Shown here piece by piece: positions 1 to 7,900 of a stretch of 47,431 bases of DNA (position 1 is the first letter of the stretch; every line of letters begins with the position of its first letter). The notes under the pieces are model-generated. The model ran no database searches and had not been told where the DNA came from. It worked only from the letters and a program-made list of their open reading frames with translations. The translations under genes were made by a program, and so were the position numbers. Source of the stretch: Flavobacteriaceae bacterium (GTDB lineage Bacteria; Bacteroidota; Bacteroidia; Flavobacteriales; Flavobacteriaceae); contig JAAZVY010000007.1 in assembly GCA_018623195.1 (NCBI GenBank), forward strand, positions 1 to 47,431, given 5' to 3'.

Positions 1-60
1 GCTGTTCTCAAGAAAAAACTGACCAATATCTACCATGTTCGAGTAGAATATCCAGAATAG
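1..60 (+). CDS. C-terminal end of an unidentified protein (5' end outside window)
   Basis: Frame 1 reads 19 residues ending in HVRVEYPE and then a TAG stop at 58-60. The mixed basic/hydrophobic composition and the stop just before a promoter for the tRNA genes suggest the tail of a real rightward gene. The fragment is too short to name a family. It could be chance reading, so confidence is modest. Confidence 0.45.
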   Translation, partial: AVLKKKLTNIYHVRVEYPE

Positions 61-81
61 TGAAATTTCTCTCTTTTTTTC

Positions 82-112
82 TTGTTAGAATCGACCTTAA
101 ACAATATTTTTG
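82..112 (+). promoter_or_regulatory. Promoter of the tRNA-Ser/tRNA-Pro pair
   Basis: TTG at 82-84, a 20-base spacer, then TATTTTTG at 105-112. This fits the Bacteroidota sigma consensus with both the -33 and -7 elements. Transcription would start near 118, about 28 bases before tRNA-Ser. Confidence 0.75.
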
Positions 113-145
113 CGCCCACCTTTATACCAAAGGTTAAATCAGATT

Positions 146-229
146 GGAGAGGTGCCGGAGTGGTAACGGAGCAGATTGCTAATCTGTCAGCGCGTAAGTG
201 CTGCCTGGGTTCGAGTCCCAGTCTCTCCG
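146..229 (+). tRNA. tRNA-Ser (anticodon GCT)
   Basis: The acceptor strand GGAGAGG (146-152) pairs with TCTCTCC (222-228), with one G-T wobble. The anticodon stem GCAGA/TCTGT encloses loop TTGCTAA, giving anticodon GCT. A long variable arm, as expected for tRNA-Ser, and a GTTCGAGTC T-loop follow. CCA is not encoded. It is the first of a two-tRNA transcript with tRNA-Pro, 10 bases downstream. Confidence 0.95.
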
Positions 230-239
230 CACAAACCTT

Positions 240-314
240 CGGGGTGTAGCGTAGCCCGGTCATCGCGCCTGCTTTGGGAGCAGGAGGTCGCAGGTTCGAA
301 TCCTGCCACCCCGA
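240..314 (+). tRNA. tRNA-Pro (anticodon TGG)
   Basis: The acceptor strands CGGGGTG (240-246) and CACCCCG (307-313) pair fully. The anticodon stem CCTGC/GCAGG encloses loop TTTGGGA, giving TGG. The T-loop is GTTCGAATC. It is co-transcribed with tRNA-Ser and followed at once by a terminator hairpin. Confidence 0.95.
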
Positions 315-321
315 CAAAAAC

Positions 322-356
322 AGGGATGTTGCTTTAAGAGCTTCATCCCTTTTTTT
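322..356 (+). terminator. Rho-independent terminator of the tRNA-Ser/Pro transcript
   Basis: The 7-bp stem AGGGATG (322-328) / CATCCCT (344-350) is followed by a run of seven T, 8 bases after tRNA-Pro. Confidence 0.85.
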
Positions 357-360
357 ATGC

Positions 361-430
361 GCTTCAACGAAGTTTAGTATTTGAAGGATTGACTATATAT
401 TTTGTTCTACTAGCTTGCTTCGATACTTGG
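361..430. other. Spacer with nothing recognised
   Basis: AT-rich sequence between the tRNA-Pro terminator and the terminator of the leftward tRNA-Arg. I see no open frame with coding character, no RNA gene and no promoter box matching TAnnTTTG here. Confidence 0.6.
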
Positions 431-433
431 CAC

Positions 434-462
434 AAAAAAAGACGCCCAATGAGCGTCTTTTC
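434..462 (-). terminator. Terminator downstream of tRNA-Arg, possibly bidirectional
   Basis: The 9-bp stem AAAAGACGC (437-445) / GCGTCTTTT (453-461) has A-run and T-run flanks, so it can stop transcripts from either side. It lies 14 bases beyond the 3' end of the leftward tRNA-Arg. Confidence 0.85.
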
Positions 463-475
463 CTTGATCCTGAAG

Positions 476-549
476 TGATCGCGATAGGATTCGAACCTAT
501 GACCGTCTGCTTAGAAGGCAGATGCTCTATCCAGCTGAGCTACGCGACC
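476..549 (-). tRNA. tRNA-Arg (anticodon TCT)
   Basis: Read leftward, the 5' acceptor GGTCGCG (549-543) pairs with CGCGATC (483-477) with one G-T wobble. The anticodon loop CTTCTAA gives TCT, and the T-loop is GTTCGAATC. The length is 74 nt without encoded CCA. It has its own promoter and terminator. Confidence 0.95.
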
Positions 550-563
550 AATAAATAGGATTG

Positions 564-594
564 CAAAAGTAGGATATTAGACCTAATTGTACAA
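564..594 (-). promoter_or_regulatory. Promoter of tRNA-Arg
   Basis: On the minus strand, TTG (594-592), a 20-base spacer and TACTTTTG (571-564) form an exact Bacteroidota-type promoter. It sits 14 bases upstream of the tRNA 5' end and just past the stop of the small membrane protein gene. Confidence 0.75.
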
Positions 595-602
595 TACACT
601 TT

Positions 603-857
603 TTACAATGAAATATTGTCTTTTAGAGAGAGCTTATTCTCCTTCTCGAGAAAATTAAAGATTAGTTCTACTAAATCATAGCCCAAGTAATCGGCTATAA
701 AGTAGGCTACAATGGCAAGAACTATAAGTGATAATAGGATTCGAACTAAAATTCTAAGAGGCGTTAGAAGAAGTTTTAATAGCTTGTAAATAACAACTAG
801 CGCCAGAGAACACCCGGCAATTATTAGTACTATTTGTATTTCGTCACTTAAGGTCAT
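603..857 (-). CDS. Small two-helix membrane protein of unknown function
   Basis: An 84-residue protein with two strongly hydrophobic stretches (about residues 8-30 and 34-56), separated by a short basic loop (KLLK, TPLR, R), and a charged tail of about 25 residues. This looks like a helical hairpin in the inner membrane. Its start lies 14 bases inside the 3' end of the preceding methyltransferase gene, so it should be translationally coupled as the last gene of the tsaD operon. I do not recognise a family. Hydrophobic character and coupling support it being a real gene. Confidence 0.65.
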   Translation of the reverse strand: MTLSDEIQIVLIIAGCSLALVVIYKLLKLLLTPLRILVRILLSLIVLAIVAYFIADYLGYDLVELIFNFLEKENKLSLKDNISL

Positions 858-2076
858 TAATATTCGCTTTTGTAATTTTATTTGTCTTTTCGCAGTGCAA
901 CACCGTTAATTGGTCTAGGCTCACAAGAATAAGGAAATGTCGGCTACTTTCTTTGAGTTGCCAAGTTTTTTTAAACTCATCCGCCCTAATTTTTGAATAT
1001 TTGCTAATCACACTAAAGGCCTTTTTCTTGAGACGAGACAAGGTTTTTTTCTTGTGTAAAAGAGCTTCTTTTAATAAAAAACACCTGCCTTGAAAGTCGT
1101 TTAATTCCACATCTGAGGTAAGTAGACTTGAATTGCCTAACTGGTAAAGGTTGGGGTTGTTATTACAAAGCACCCGAAAAGCTCGGGTTTTTAAAAAACT
1201 TGGAGCAGGATCATAAAGATAGTTCAGTGGCTGAGGGCTAATTTTTAGTTCAGCATTCTTGATTTCAGATAACGAAGTGGTGAACTGTTGTTCTTTTTCA
1301 CTGGTAAGATTGAAATGATGGATGGGGACCTTCTCTATTTCTGTATGGTTCGTTGGTGATAGCCAGAATAGAAGCTCTTTAACCTCATTTTTCACACTGA
1401 TTATGTCTATCGCTGTGCAGGCTCCTTTAAACTGTCTAAGGCTTTCGGTGAGGTCTATAAGCGGAGACGCTTTAATAGCTACTAGCTGTGCCTTTTCTAA
1501 TAGGGTAGGTAGAAGTTCGAGAAGGTTGGGAGTGCAGTTTTCCCATGCAACCGTCTTTTGGCCTTTAGATCCTCGTCTTGCCGGGTCGATATAGATAAAG
1601 TCAACTGCGGATATATTTTTTAAATAATCTTCGGCTCTTGCTTGAATGACATTGTTGGTGGAATTTAGAACACGATTGTTGTGCTTCAGTAATTCGATTA
1701 AATCATCCTGATACTCTATAGAAGTAAATGACTTAAAATACTGGCCTAAGAAATAGCTATCGATGCCTAAACCTGTGGTAAGATCAATACCTGTATCAAA
1801 TGACCGAAGAAAATTCGATAGTCTTTTCGCTTTAAACGCCGCGGTAAATGAAGAACTGCACTGTTCTAAGGAAAGTTTGGGACCGAATAAGTAGTCTTTG
1901 TGTTCGAGTAGAAATGGAGCCTTTATGCGTGCCCAACTTCTTCCGCTTATTTGCTTGATTAGTAGTTCATTGCTTATGCCATCGAATAACTGCGGCTTAA
2001 AGAGTAACTCCTCGCAATTCGAAGATGGATACGTCTTTATAAACTCCCATGCGTCCTCTGAGACGATTTCGGTCAT
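844..2076 (-). CDS. PG_1098/THUMP-like class I SAM-dependent methyltransferase
   Basis: A 410-residue protein with a central Rossmann-type methyltransferase: motif I is DLTTGLGIDS (about residues 98-107), followed by an acidic SIEYQDDL segment and the catalytic-type motif DFIYIDPARR (about 159-168). The IDPAR signature and a C-terminal ferredoxin/THUMP-like region match the Bacteroidota family typified by PG_1098. The DPxR motif resembles RNA or protein N-methyltransferases, but the substrate is unknown. Its start overlaps the transporter stop by 4 bases (ATGA type). Sharing an operon with tsaD and rsmE hints at RNA modification, which is inference only. Confidence 0.85.
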   Translation of the reverse strand: MTEIVSEDAWEFIKTYPSSNCEELLFKPQLFDGISNELLIKQISGRSWARIKAPFLLEHKDYLFGPKLSLEQCSSSFTAAFKAKRLSNFLRSFDTGIDLTTGLGIDSYFLGQYFKSFTSIEYQDDLIELLKHNNRVLNSTNNVIQARAEDYLKNISAVDFIYIDPARRGSKGQKTVAWENCTPNLLELLPTLLEKAQLVAIKASPLIDLTESLRQFKGACTAIDIISVKNEVKELLFWLSPTNHTEIEKVPIHHFNLTSEKEQQFTTSLSEIKNAELKISPQPLNYLYDPAPSFLKTRAFRVLCNNNPNLYQLGNSSLLTSDVELNDFQGRCFLLKEALLHKKKTLSRLKKKAFSVISKYSKIRADEFKKTWQLKESSRHFLILVSLDQLTVLHCEKTNKITKANINDLK

Positions 2077-3170
2077 AACCCCTTAGTTAGTTTGATAACG
2101 GTCGGATGTTCTGCGAAGAAAACGCTCAAGATTACCTTAATAACGGTATATGCGGGTATCGCAACTACCATTCCTAAAACTCCGAAAAGAGATCCTGAAC
2201 AGAGAATTACCAGGAATATTTCTAGCGGATGTGATTTTACACTCTTTGCATAGATGTAAGGTTGTGAAAAGAAATTATCGATGAGTTGACCGATGACAAT
2301 CCCTGCTGCTACATAAGCTAATTTAGGGAGGGCAACCTGATAAAAATCAACCTCTAAATAACTGATCAGTGTGAGAACTAGCATGAGCGTTCCTCCAATT
2401 AGCGGTCCTACATAGGGTATGATATTGAATATCGCACAGAGCAGGGCGATTATTATTGCGTTCTCTATACCTCCGATTAGAAGCGTGATACTATAAACAA
2501 TAAAAAGGATGACTAACTGCAGAAGTATACCAGAGAAATAACGTGAGAGCAGGTAGCTGATTTTTCCAAAAGAGTTGACCGCCTTTTCTTCTTTATCGTC
2601 TGGAATGAATACGAGGATTCCGCGCTGCAGTAATTTTTGATCTTTCAGAAAGAAGAAAGTAATAAAAACCACAGAGAAAAACCCAATACTGAGTGCTCCT
2701 AGGGCATCTAAAACACCACTTAGAAGATTAGGGATGAAATTCAAATCAACACTATCAATGAACTGATTCTCAATAGATAATTCATTCAGATAGTTTTTTA
2801 ACGGCGGAACATGCCTTGCAATGGTATCACTGAGTAGACTAAGAGAATCGGTTACGTTTTTCTCTAAACTATCAATATCAAGTAATGAAAGATTCTCGCC
2901 TTGAGTAATAACTACAGGAATGATAAGGCCAGCAAATCCTAAAACGACGGTAATTTGAAGAAGAATGGTTAAAACCACTGCCAAACTCGTCGGGATGGAT
3001 AATTTTTCATGAAAAAAGGAAACAATGGGTTTGCCAAGTAAAGCAAGTACTCCTGCTAAGATTAGGTATAAAATTACCGATGCAAGACTGTAAAAAAGAT
3101 AAATGATGACGCCTCCAATAAGTAGCGTACTGGTCCATTTAATAAGGGCTTGGTAGGTTGTATTGTTCAT
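2073..3170 (-). CDS. AI-2E family transporter (integral membrane protein)
   Basis: A 365-residue polytopic membrane protein with hydrophobic segments near residues 13-50, 60-85, 155-175, 210-275 and 300-355. A soluble segment at about 90-150 precedes the second half, as is usual in the AI-2E/PerM family (PF01594). The C-terminal part carries the family-like IPYVGPLIGG (about 251-260). Members move small solutes or ions by poorly defined routes; autoinducer-2 export is established for only one member and should not be assumed. It lies 3 bases after rsmE and overlaps the methyltransferase by 4 bases, inside one operon. Confidence 0.9.
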   Translation of the reverse strand: MNNTTYQALIKWTSTLLIGGVIIYLFYSLASVILYLILAGVLALLGKPIVSFFHEKLSIPTSLAVVLTILLQITVVLGFAGLIIPVVITQGENLSLLDIDSLEKNVTDSLSLLSDTIARHVPPLKNYLNELSIENQFIDSVDLNFIPNLLSGVLDALGALSIGFFSVVFITFFFLKDQKLLQRGILVFIPDDKEEKAVNSFGKISYLLSRYFSGILLQLVILFIVYSITLLIGGIENAIIIALLCAIFNIIPYVGPLIGGTLMLVLTLISYLEVDFYQVALPKLAYVAAGIVIGQLIDNFFSQPYIYAKSVKSHPLEIFLVILCSGSLFGVLGMVVAIPAYTVIKVILSVFFAEHPTVIKLTKGL

Positions 3171-3173
3171 AGG

Positions 3174-3881
3174 TTATTCCTTCAAAATCATTCGTGCTAG
3201 GGCCAATAAGCCTGCTGTTTCTGTTCGTAGTCTACTAGATCCTAGAGATACTTCTTTGTATCCTAAGTCTAAAGCCTTACTTACTTCCTCCTCGCTAAAA
3301 TCTCCTTCTGGCCCAATAAGCATCAATTTACTTTTTTTTGAATCACAGAGTGCTATAAGGTCTGTTTTATCTCCCGGATAACAATGACCAATAAACTTTT
3401 GATCCCAAGCTTCTTCCTTTTCAAAAAGTGTTTGGAGGGGAGTTAATTCATCTAAAATCGGACGGTAAAGTCGCAACGATTGCTTGAAAGCACTATCTAA
3501 GATGCGCTCGGCTCGATCCTTATTTAAATTTTTGCGCTCAGAGAATCGACTAGTTAATGGAATGATTCTTGCGATCCCAATCTCAGTTGCCTTTTCGATA
3601 AACCACTCGAAACGATCCATAGATTTAGGAAGTGCCATAGCAATCGTAATATGATTTTCGGTAGGATCTTCGCTCAGAAGGTAGGAGAGGCTTACTTCTG
3701 ATTTTTTTGGATGTGCAAGATTTACTGTAGCAGTAAATAGATCGCCCTTACCATTAGTGAATTCAACACGATCGCCCACTGACTTTCTAAGAACTTTACA
3801 CAAGTGTCCACTCTGAATCGCGTCTAGCTTACAGAATGTTGAATGTTTATCTAGGCTTGGATCATAGAAACGTTGACTCAT
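3174..3881 (-). CDS. rsmE: 16S rRNA (uracil-1498-N3)-methyltransferase RsmE
   Basis: A 235-residue SPOUT-type methyltransferase that makes m3U1498 in 16S rRNA. It has an N-terminal PUA-like region (residues 1-70) and the knotted C-terminal domain with LIGPEGDFS (about 189-197) and the SAM-binding LGSSRLRTETA (about 217-227), both hallmarks of RsmE. Length is typical. Its start codon overlaps the tsaD stop by 4 bases, so the two are co-translated. Confidence 0.95.
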   Translation of the reverse strand: MSQRFYDPSLDKHSTFCKLDAIQSGHLCKVLRKSVGDRVEFTNGKGDLFTATVNLAHPKKSEVSLSYLLSEDPTENHITIAMALPKSMDRFEWFIEKATEIGIARIIPLTSRFSERKNLNKDRAERILDSAFKQSLRLYRPILDELTPLQTLFEKEEAWDQKFIGHCYPGDKTDLIALCDSKKSKLMLIGPEGDFSEEEVSKALDLGYKEVSLGSSRLRTETAGLLALARMILKE

Positions 3882-4912
3882 AGTTGGGTTAGGTTATAAC
3901 GGGCAGTTGAGGAATGAGATATTTCGCTATAATCGTCCCTCTCGAATTTTAATGCACCTACAATTCCGATCATTGCTGCATTATCGGTACAGTATTCAAA
4001 AGGAGGTAAGTGTAATTTGAAATGGTGCTTATCAGAAAGTTCTTTGAGACGATTTCTAATACCGCTATTAGCGGCCACTCCTCCAGAAAGGACGAGGTGT
4101 TTTACCCCAGTGATTTTTAGTGCCTGGAGTAATTTCTTTTGTAGGACTTCTATGATGGCCTCTTGAATGCTTGCACATAAATCTGCCTTATTGTTGATAA
4201 TAAATTCTGCATCATTACGAACCCCCTGCTGAATGACTCTTGCGATTCCAGTTTTTAGGCCGCTGAAACTAAAGTCGAGATTGGGGACCTTGGGTAAACC
4301 AAATTCAAAGGCTTTGGGATTTCCTTGCTTAGCCCAATGATCAATCTGGGGACCTCCAGGGTAATCAAATCCCAACAGCTTTGCGCTTTTATCAAAGCAC
4401 TCTCCGACAGCATCGTCTAAGGTTTCCCCTAACACTTCTAATTCGAAATAGTCCTTCACAAGTACTAGTTGAGTATGGCCACCGCTAACAGTCAAACTTA
4501 GTAGTGGAAAATCTGGAGCAACTTGACGCGGATCATCGATAAAATGTGCCAGAATATGAGCTTGCATGTGGTTGACATCAATGAGTGGAATGTCTAAAGC
4601 AATCGAAAGTGATTTAGCAAATGAACCACCTACTAATAAGGAACCTAATAACCCAGGACCGCGCGTATAAGCAATGGCATCAAGCTCCTTTTTTTCGATA
4701 TTTGCTTCTGAAAGTGCTCGGTGTATGACAGGAACAATACTTTTTTGATGTGCCCTTGAAGCTAATTCAGGTACTACACCACCGTAACTTTCATGAATTA
4801 CTTGAGTATTAACCACGTTTGATAAAACTCTTCTACCTTGCATTACGGCGGCAGAGGTGTCATCACAAGAAGACTCAATAGCTAAAATTAAAGGCTCTTT
4901 TTTCAAGGTCAT
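3878..4912 (-). CDS. tsaD: tRNA N6-adenosine threonylcarbamoyltransferase TsaD
   Basis: A 344-residue ASKHA-fold enzyme that transfers the threonylcarbamoyl group to A37 of ANN-decoding tRNAs, working with TsaB/TsaE. The opening AIESSCDDTS (11-20), the iron/zinc-binding HMQAH (His115, His119) and the later SGGHTQL segment are all present. The ATG is directly abutted by the ATG of tamB on the other strand, with no base between. A TATCTTTG box 8 bases upstream, inside tamB codons 3-6, would give an almost leaderless message. First gene of a five-gene operon. Confidence 0.97.
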   Translation of the reverse strand: MTLKKEPLILAIESSCDDTSAAVMQGRRVLSNVVNTQVIHESYGGVVPELASRAHQKSIVPVIHRALSEANIEKKELDAIAYTRGPGLLGSLLVGGSFAKSLSIALDIPLIDVNHMQAHILAHFIDDPRQVAPDFPLLSLTVSGGHTQLVLVKDYFELEVLGETLDDAVGECFDKSAKLLGFDYPGGPQIDHWAKQGNPKAFEFGLPKVPNLDFSFSGLKTGIARVIQQGVRNDAEFIINNKADLCASIQEAIIEVLQKKLLQALKITGVKHLVLSGGVAANSGIRNRLKELSDKHHFKLHLPPFEYCTDNAAMIGIVGALKFERDDYSEISHSSTARYNLTQL

Positions 4913-7900
4913 ATGTTAAACAAAGATAACGGCTTAACTCCAAATCGAAAACGACTCTCTCTGGGTGTTAAGATTATACTGGCTGTAGGTCTTTTTCTTT
5001 TCGCTTTGACCATTATTGGATCGCTTACTCCCGTTCAAACCTATGTTGCAAAACGCCTTGTAAAACAACTCACTCAAGAATTTGGATTAGAAGCGAATGT
5101 AGGTGGTGTGCGTGTAAACCCCTTAGAACTCAATTCCCAGTTAACCGATCTTTATTTTGAAGACAATAGGGGAGATACCTTACTTTACATAAGTTCAATT
5201 CGCGCATCTCTACTTTCACTATCTGATTGGTCCTCGAGTAAAGGAGGTAATTACAGGGTTGGCGCCTCAGTACTTTATTACCGTATTCCTAAAGGTGACT
5301 CTGTGGCGACATTGAATCGCTTTCTTGAAGCTTTGCCTTCGAATGCCAATCAACAGAAAGATTGGAGTTCGAAACGAATTGAGGCTAGAAATCTTAGTGT
5401 TCGATATATCGATGAAAATCGCAGTGATATTCCTGTCAAAGTAGATGTAAATCAATTGGTTATTGAAGATTTAAAACGTTTGAACGGACTTTTCTCAGGA
5501 AAGGTGTCAACATCAATCAAGGAGGTGCCCACTTTAGGTTCTTCAACCTTATCTGCACGAATTAGACAAGTAGGAGGACGATGGGAAGCTCTAGATTTAA
5601 ATCTTCGAACGTCTACTGATGAACTGAATTTACCGTGGGTAGGTGTTCAGACCAATCCTTTCAACATATCTGCAGAAATGGCTCCTTCTTTCATTAGTCC
5701 CGAACTCATGAAAGCGATAATCCCGACCGTTCAAATTGAAAGTTCAATGTATGTTCAAGGGGAAGTTCAGGCAACCTCTGATTATATTAGTCTTAATCGT
5801 GCCTATGTAGAACTTGGGGATTCAAATGCAGAGGTTTCCTTAGATCTATCTACAAATAAGGGTATAGCTATTCGAGAATTAAGTCTTACCAATGCGAAAC
5901 TAAAGGTTAAAACTCTGGCTAGGCAATTGGCACCTAAAAGAACCTCTTTTTTGGATAACCCAGACTTAGAGGAAAGTCAATTTCATGGATTAATTCGTTG
6001 GTCCTCGATTAAAGATACGATGGAGATTGATGTTGTTGGGCTCTGGAATCAGTCAGAAGTAAATCTGCAGTACACCAAAAATACGAGGGAAGAGAGGGTA
6101 GTTGCAGACCTTGATAACTACCCCCTTTATTTAATTAGACCGGGTGCCCAAGAAACGCTATCAGGACAAGCTGTTCTTCAAAAATTAAATACTGGTAATT
6201 TCTGGGCTGTGGAGGGCCTCATCGAAGAAGTGTCTTCAGACTCTTATCAGTTACATGATATCGCGCTAAAAGGATCTCTAAAATCTTCTCTTTTTACTGG
6301 CCAGCTAAGCAGTCGTTCCCCACAAACCTCTTTTGTTTGGGACGGTCATCTAGATTGGTCCTCTGGCTTTCGATCGAAATCAGTTTTGACCTTAAATGGT
6401 TTCGATACCTCGGTTTTTAAGAGTAGTTATTTAGAGGTTCTTCTTAATGGTCGGATAGAATCAGAGCTATGGGGTACTAAATTTTCAGATATTCAAGGAA
6501 GTATTTCTTCGTCAGGAATTTCTGCAAAGACCCCTAATGGTCAATCTGTTGCCTTAGGTTCTTTTCAATTCGGTGCATCACTGATTAATAATGACACCCA
6601 CCAAATCCAATTTCAATCAACAGATTTGATCAATGGATCTATTCGAGGGAACTATCATTTGATTGATTGGTCCACTCTAAAAGAATATAAACTACCTGAA
6701 GATCTTGTTTTAAGGGCAGATATCGTTACTGGAGATTCGTGGAGTGAGCTGTTTAAACAGTCTTTAAGCATTCCTGAGATTAGTGGATTTCTAGATTACC
6801 GGCCGGATTACTATAAAACTTCACTTTCGCTTTCCTCGGTACGGTATCAAACTACATTAATGGAGGCTTTCAAAATAGAAGGAAATACAGGAGGTACTTT
6901 AAATATTAAAGCCGATCGATTTTCAAACCCTCTTTTAAACATTAAAGATGTTCGTTTAGTTCTTACCGAATCTGAGGGGGTCTTTTCCTTTACATCATTG
7001 AATCGTTTTTCAGACCGCTTAGATCTTAGAGCTCGGGTTGAAAGACCTTCAAAAGGGGTATATGCTTTTGATTTTAGTAACACTGATTTTACACTTAAAG
7101 GTGCAGATTGGCAGCTGATTGAAAACCCTCAAGTAGTCATAGACTTGAATAATCAAACTTTACGATCTTCAGAAATAGTTTTGAATAGAAGGGCAGGTGG
7201 TAATCTGCAATTTACCCTTGATTACAGAGATGAGGATAATTACGACTTTGATTTTACCGCCGAGTTTGTACCATTGGCATCAATAACTCCCGATGTAAGG
7301 AACCTTGAACTTTCTGGGTTAACTACGGGAACCTTTAGATTGTCAAACAAAAAAGGAAAGTTAAGCCCACTATTTAATATGGGGGTCGAAGAGTTTTCGA
7401 TTAACGGAGCAGGTCTAGGGTTCTTGAATGGCACTATCCTAGGAAACGAAGGAGGAGATGAGTTTGATCTCAAATTTGACCTTCGAAAAGGGAGTCAAGC
7501 CTTCTTTGAGATTGAAGGTGTTTTAGAGTCAAAAGAAGATCAACTTTTAACTAACCTTAAAGGGGAGTTTGACAGTATGCCATTAGCACCTTTATCGGCC
7601 ATTGGTTCTTCGGTCTTTGATTCGTTAAAAGGCACATTTACAGGCCCTATTACTTTAATGGGGAATTTGAAAGAAGCACAACTATCTGCCCGTTTAAATA
7701 TCGCCGATGGAGGTATTCGATTTCCTTATTTAGGAATGGATTATTCGTTTAATCCCGAGGCGACTATTGATATTACAGAACAAGCGATTCAATTTAATGA
7801 CATTATTCTCAGTGACTCCCAAGGATTAACGAAAACGCGCCTAATGGGATCCATCGACCATAGCTATTTTAAAGACTATCGTTTAAATCTTGCTATAGAT

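Noticed and set aside
30-317. 95-residue open frame on the minus strand across the tRNA genes
   Set aside because: It is the antisense of tRNA-Ser and tRNA-Pro and has no independent coding evidence.
1322-1594. 90-residue plus-strand frame within the methyltransferase gene, and similar frames elsewhere
   Set aside because: Shadows of well-supported genes on the other strand, with no recognisable motif or promoter.
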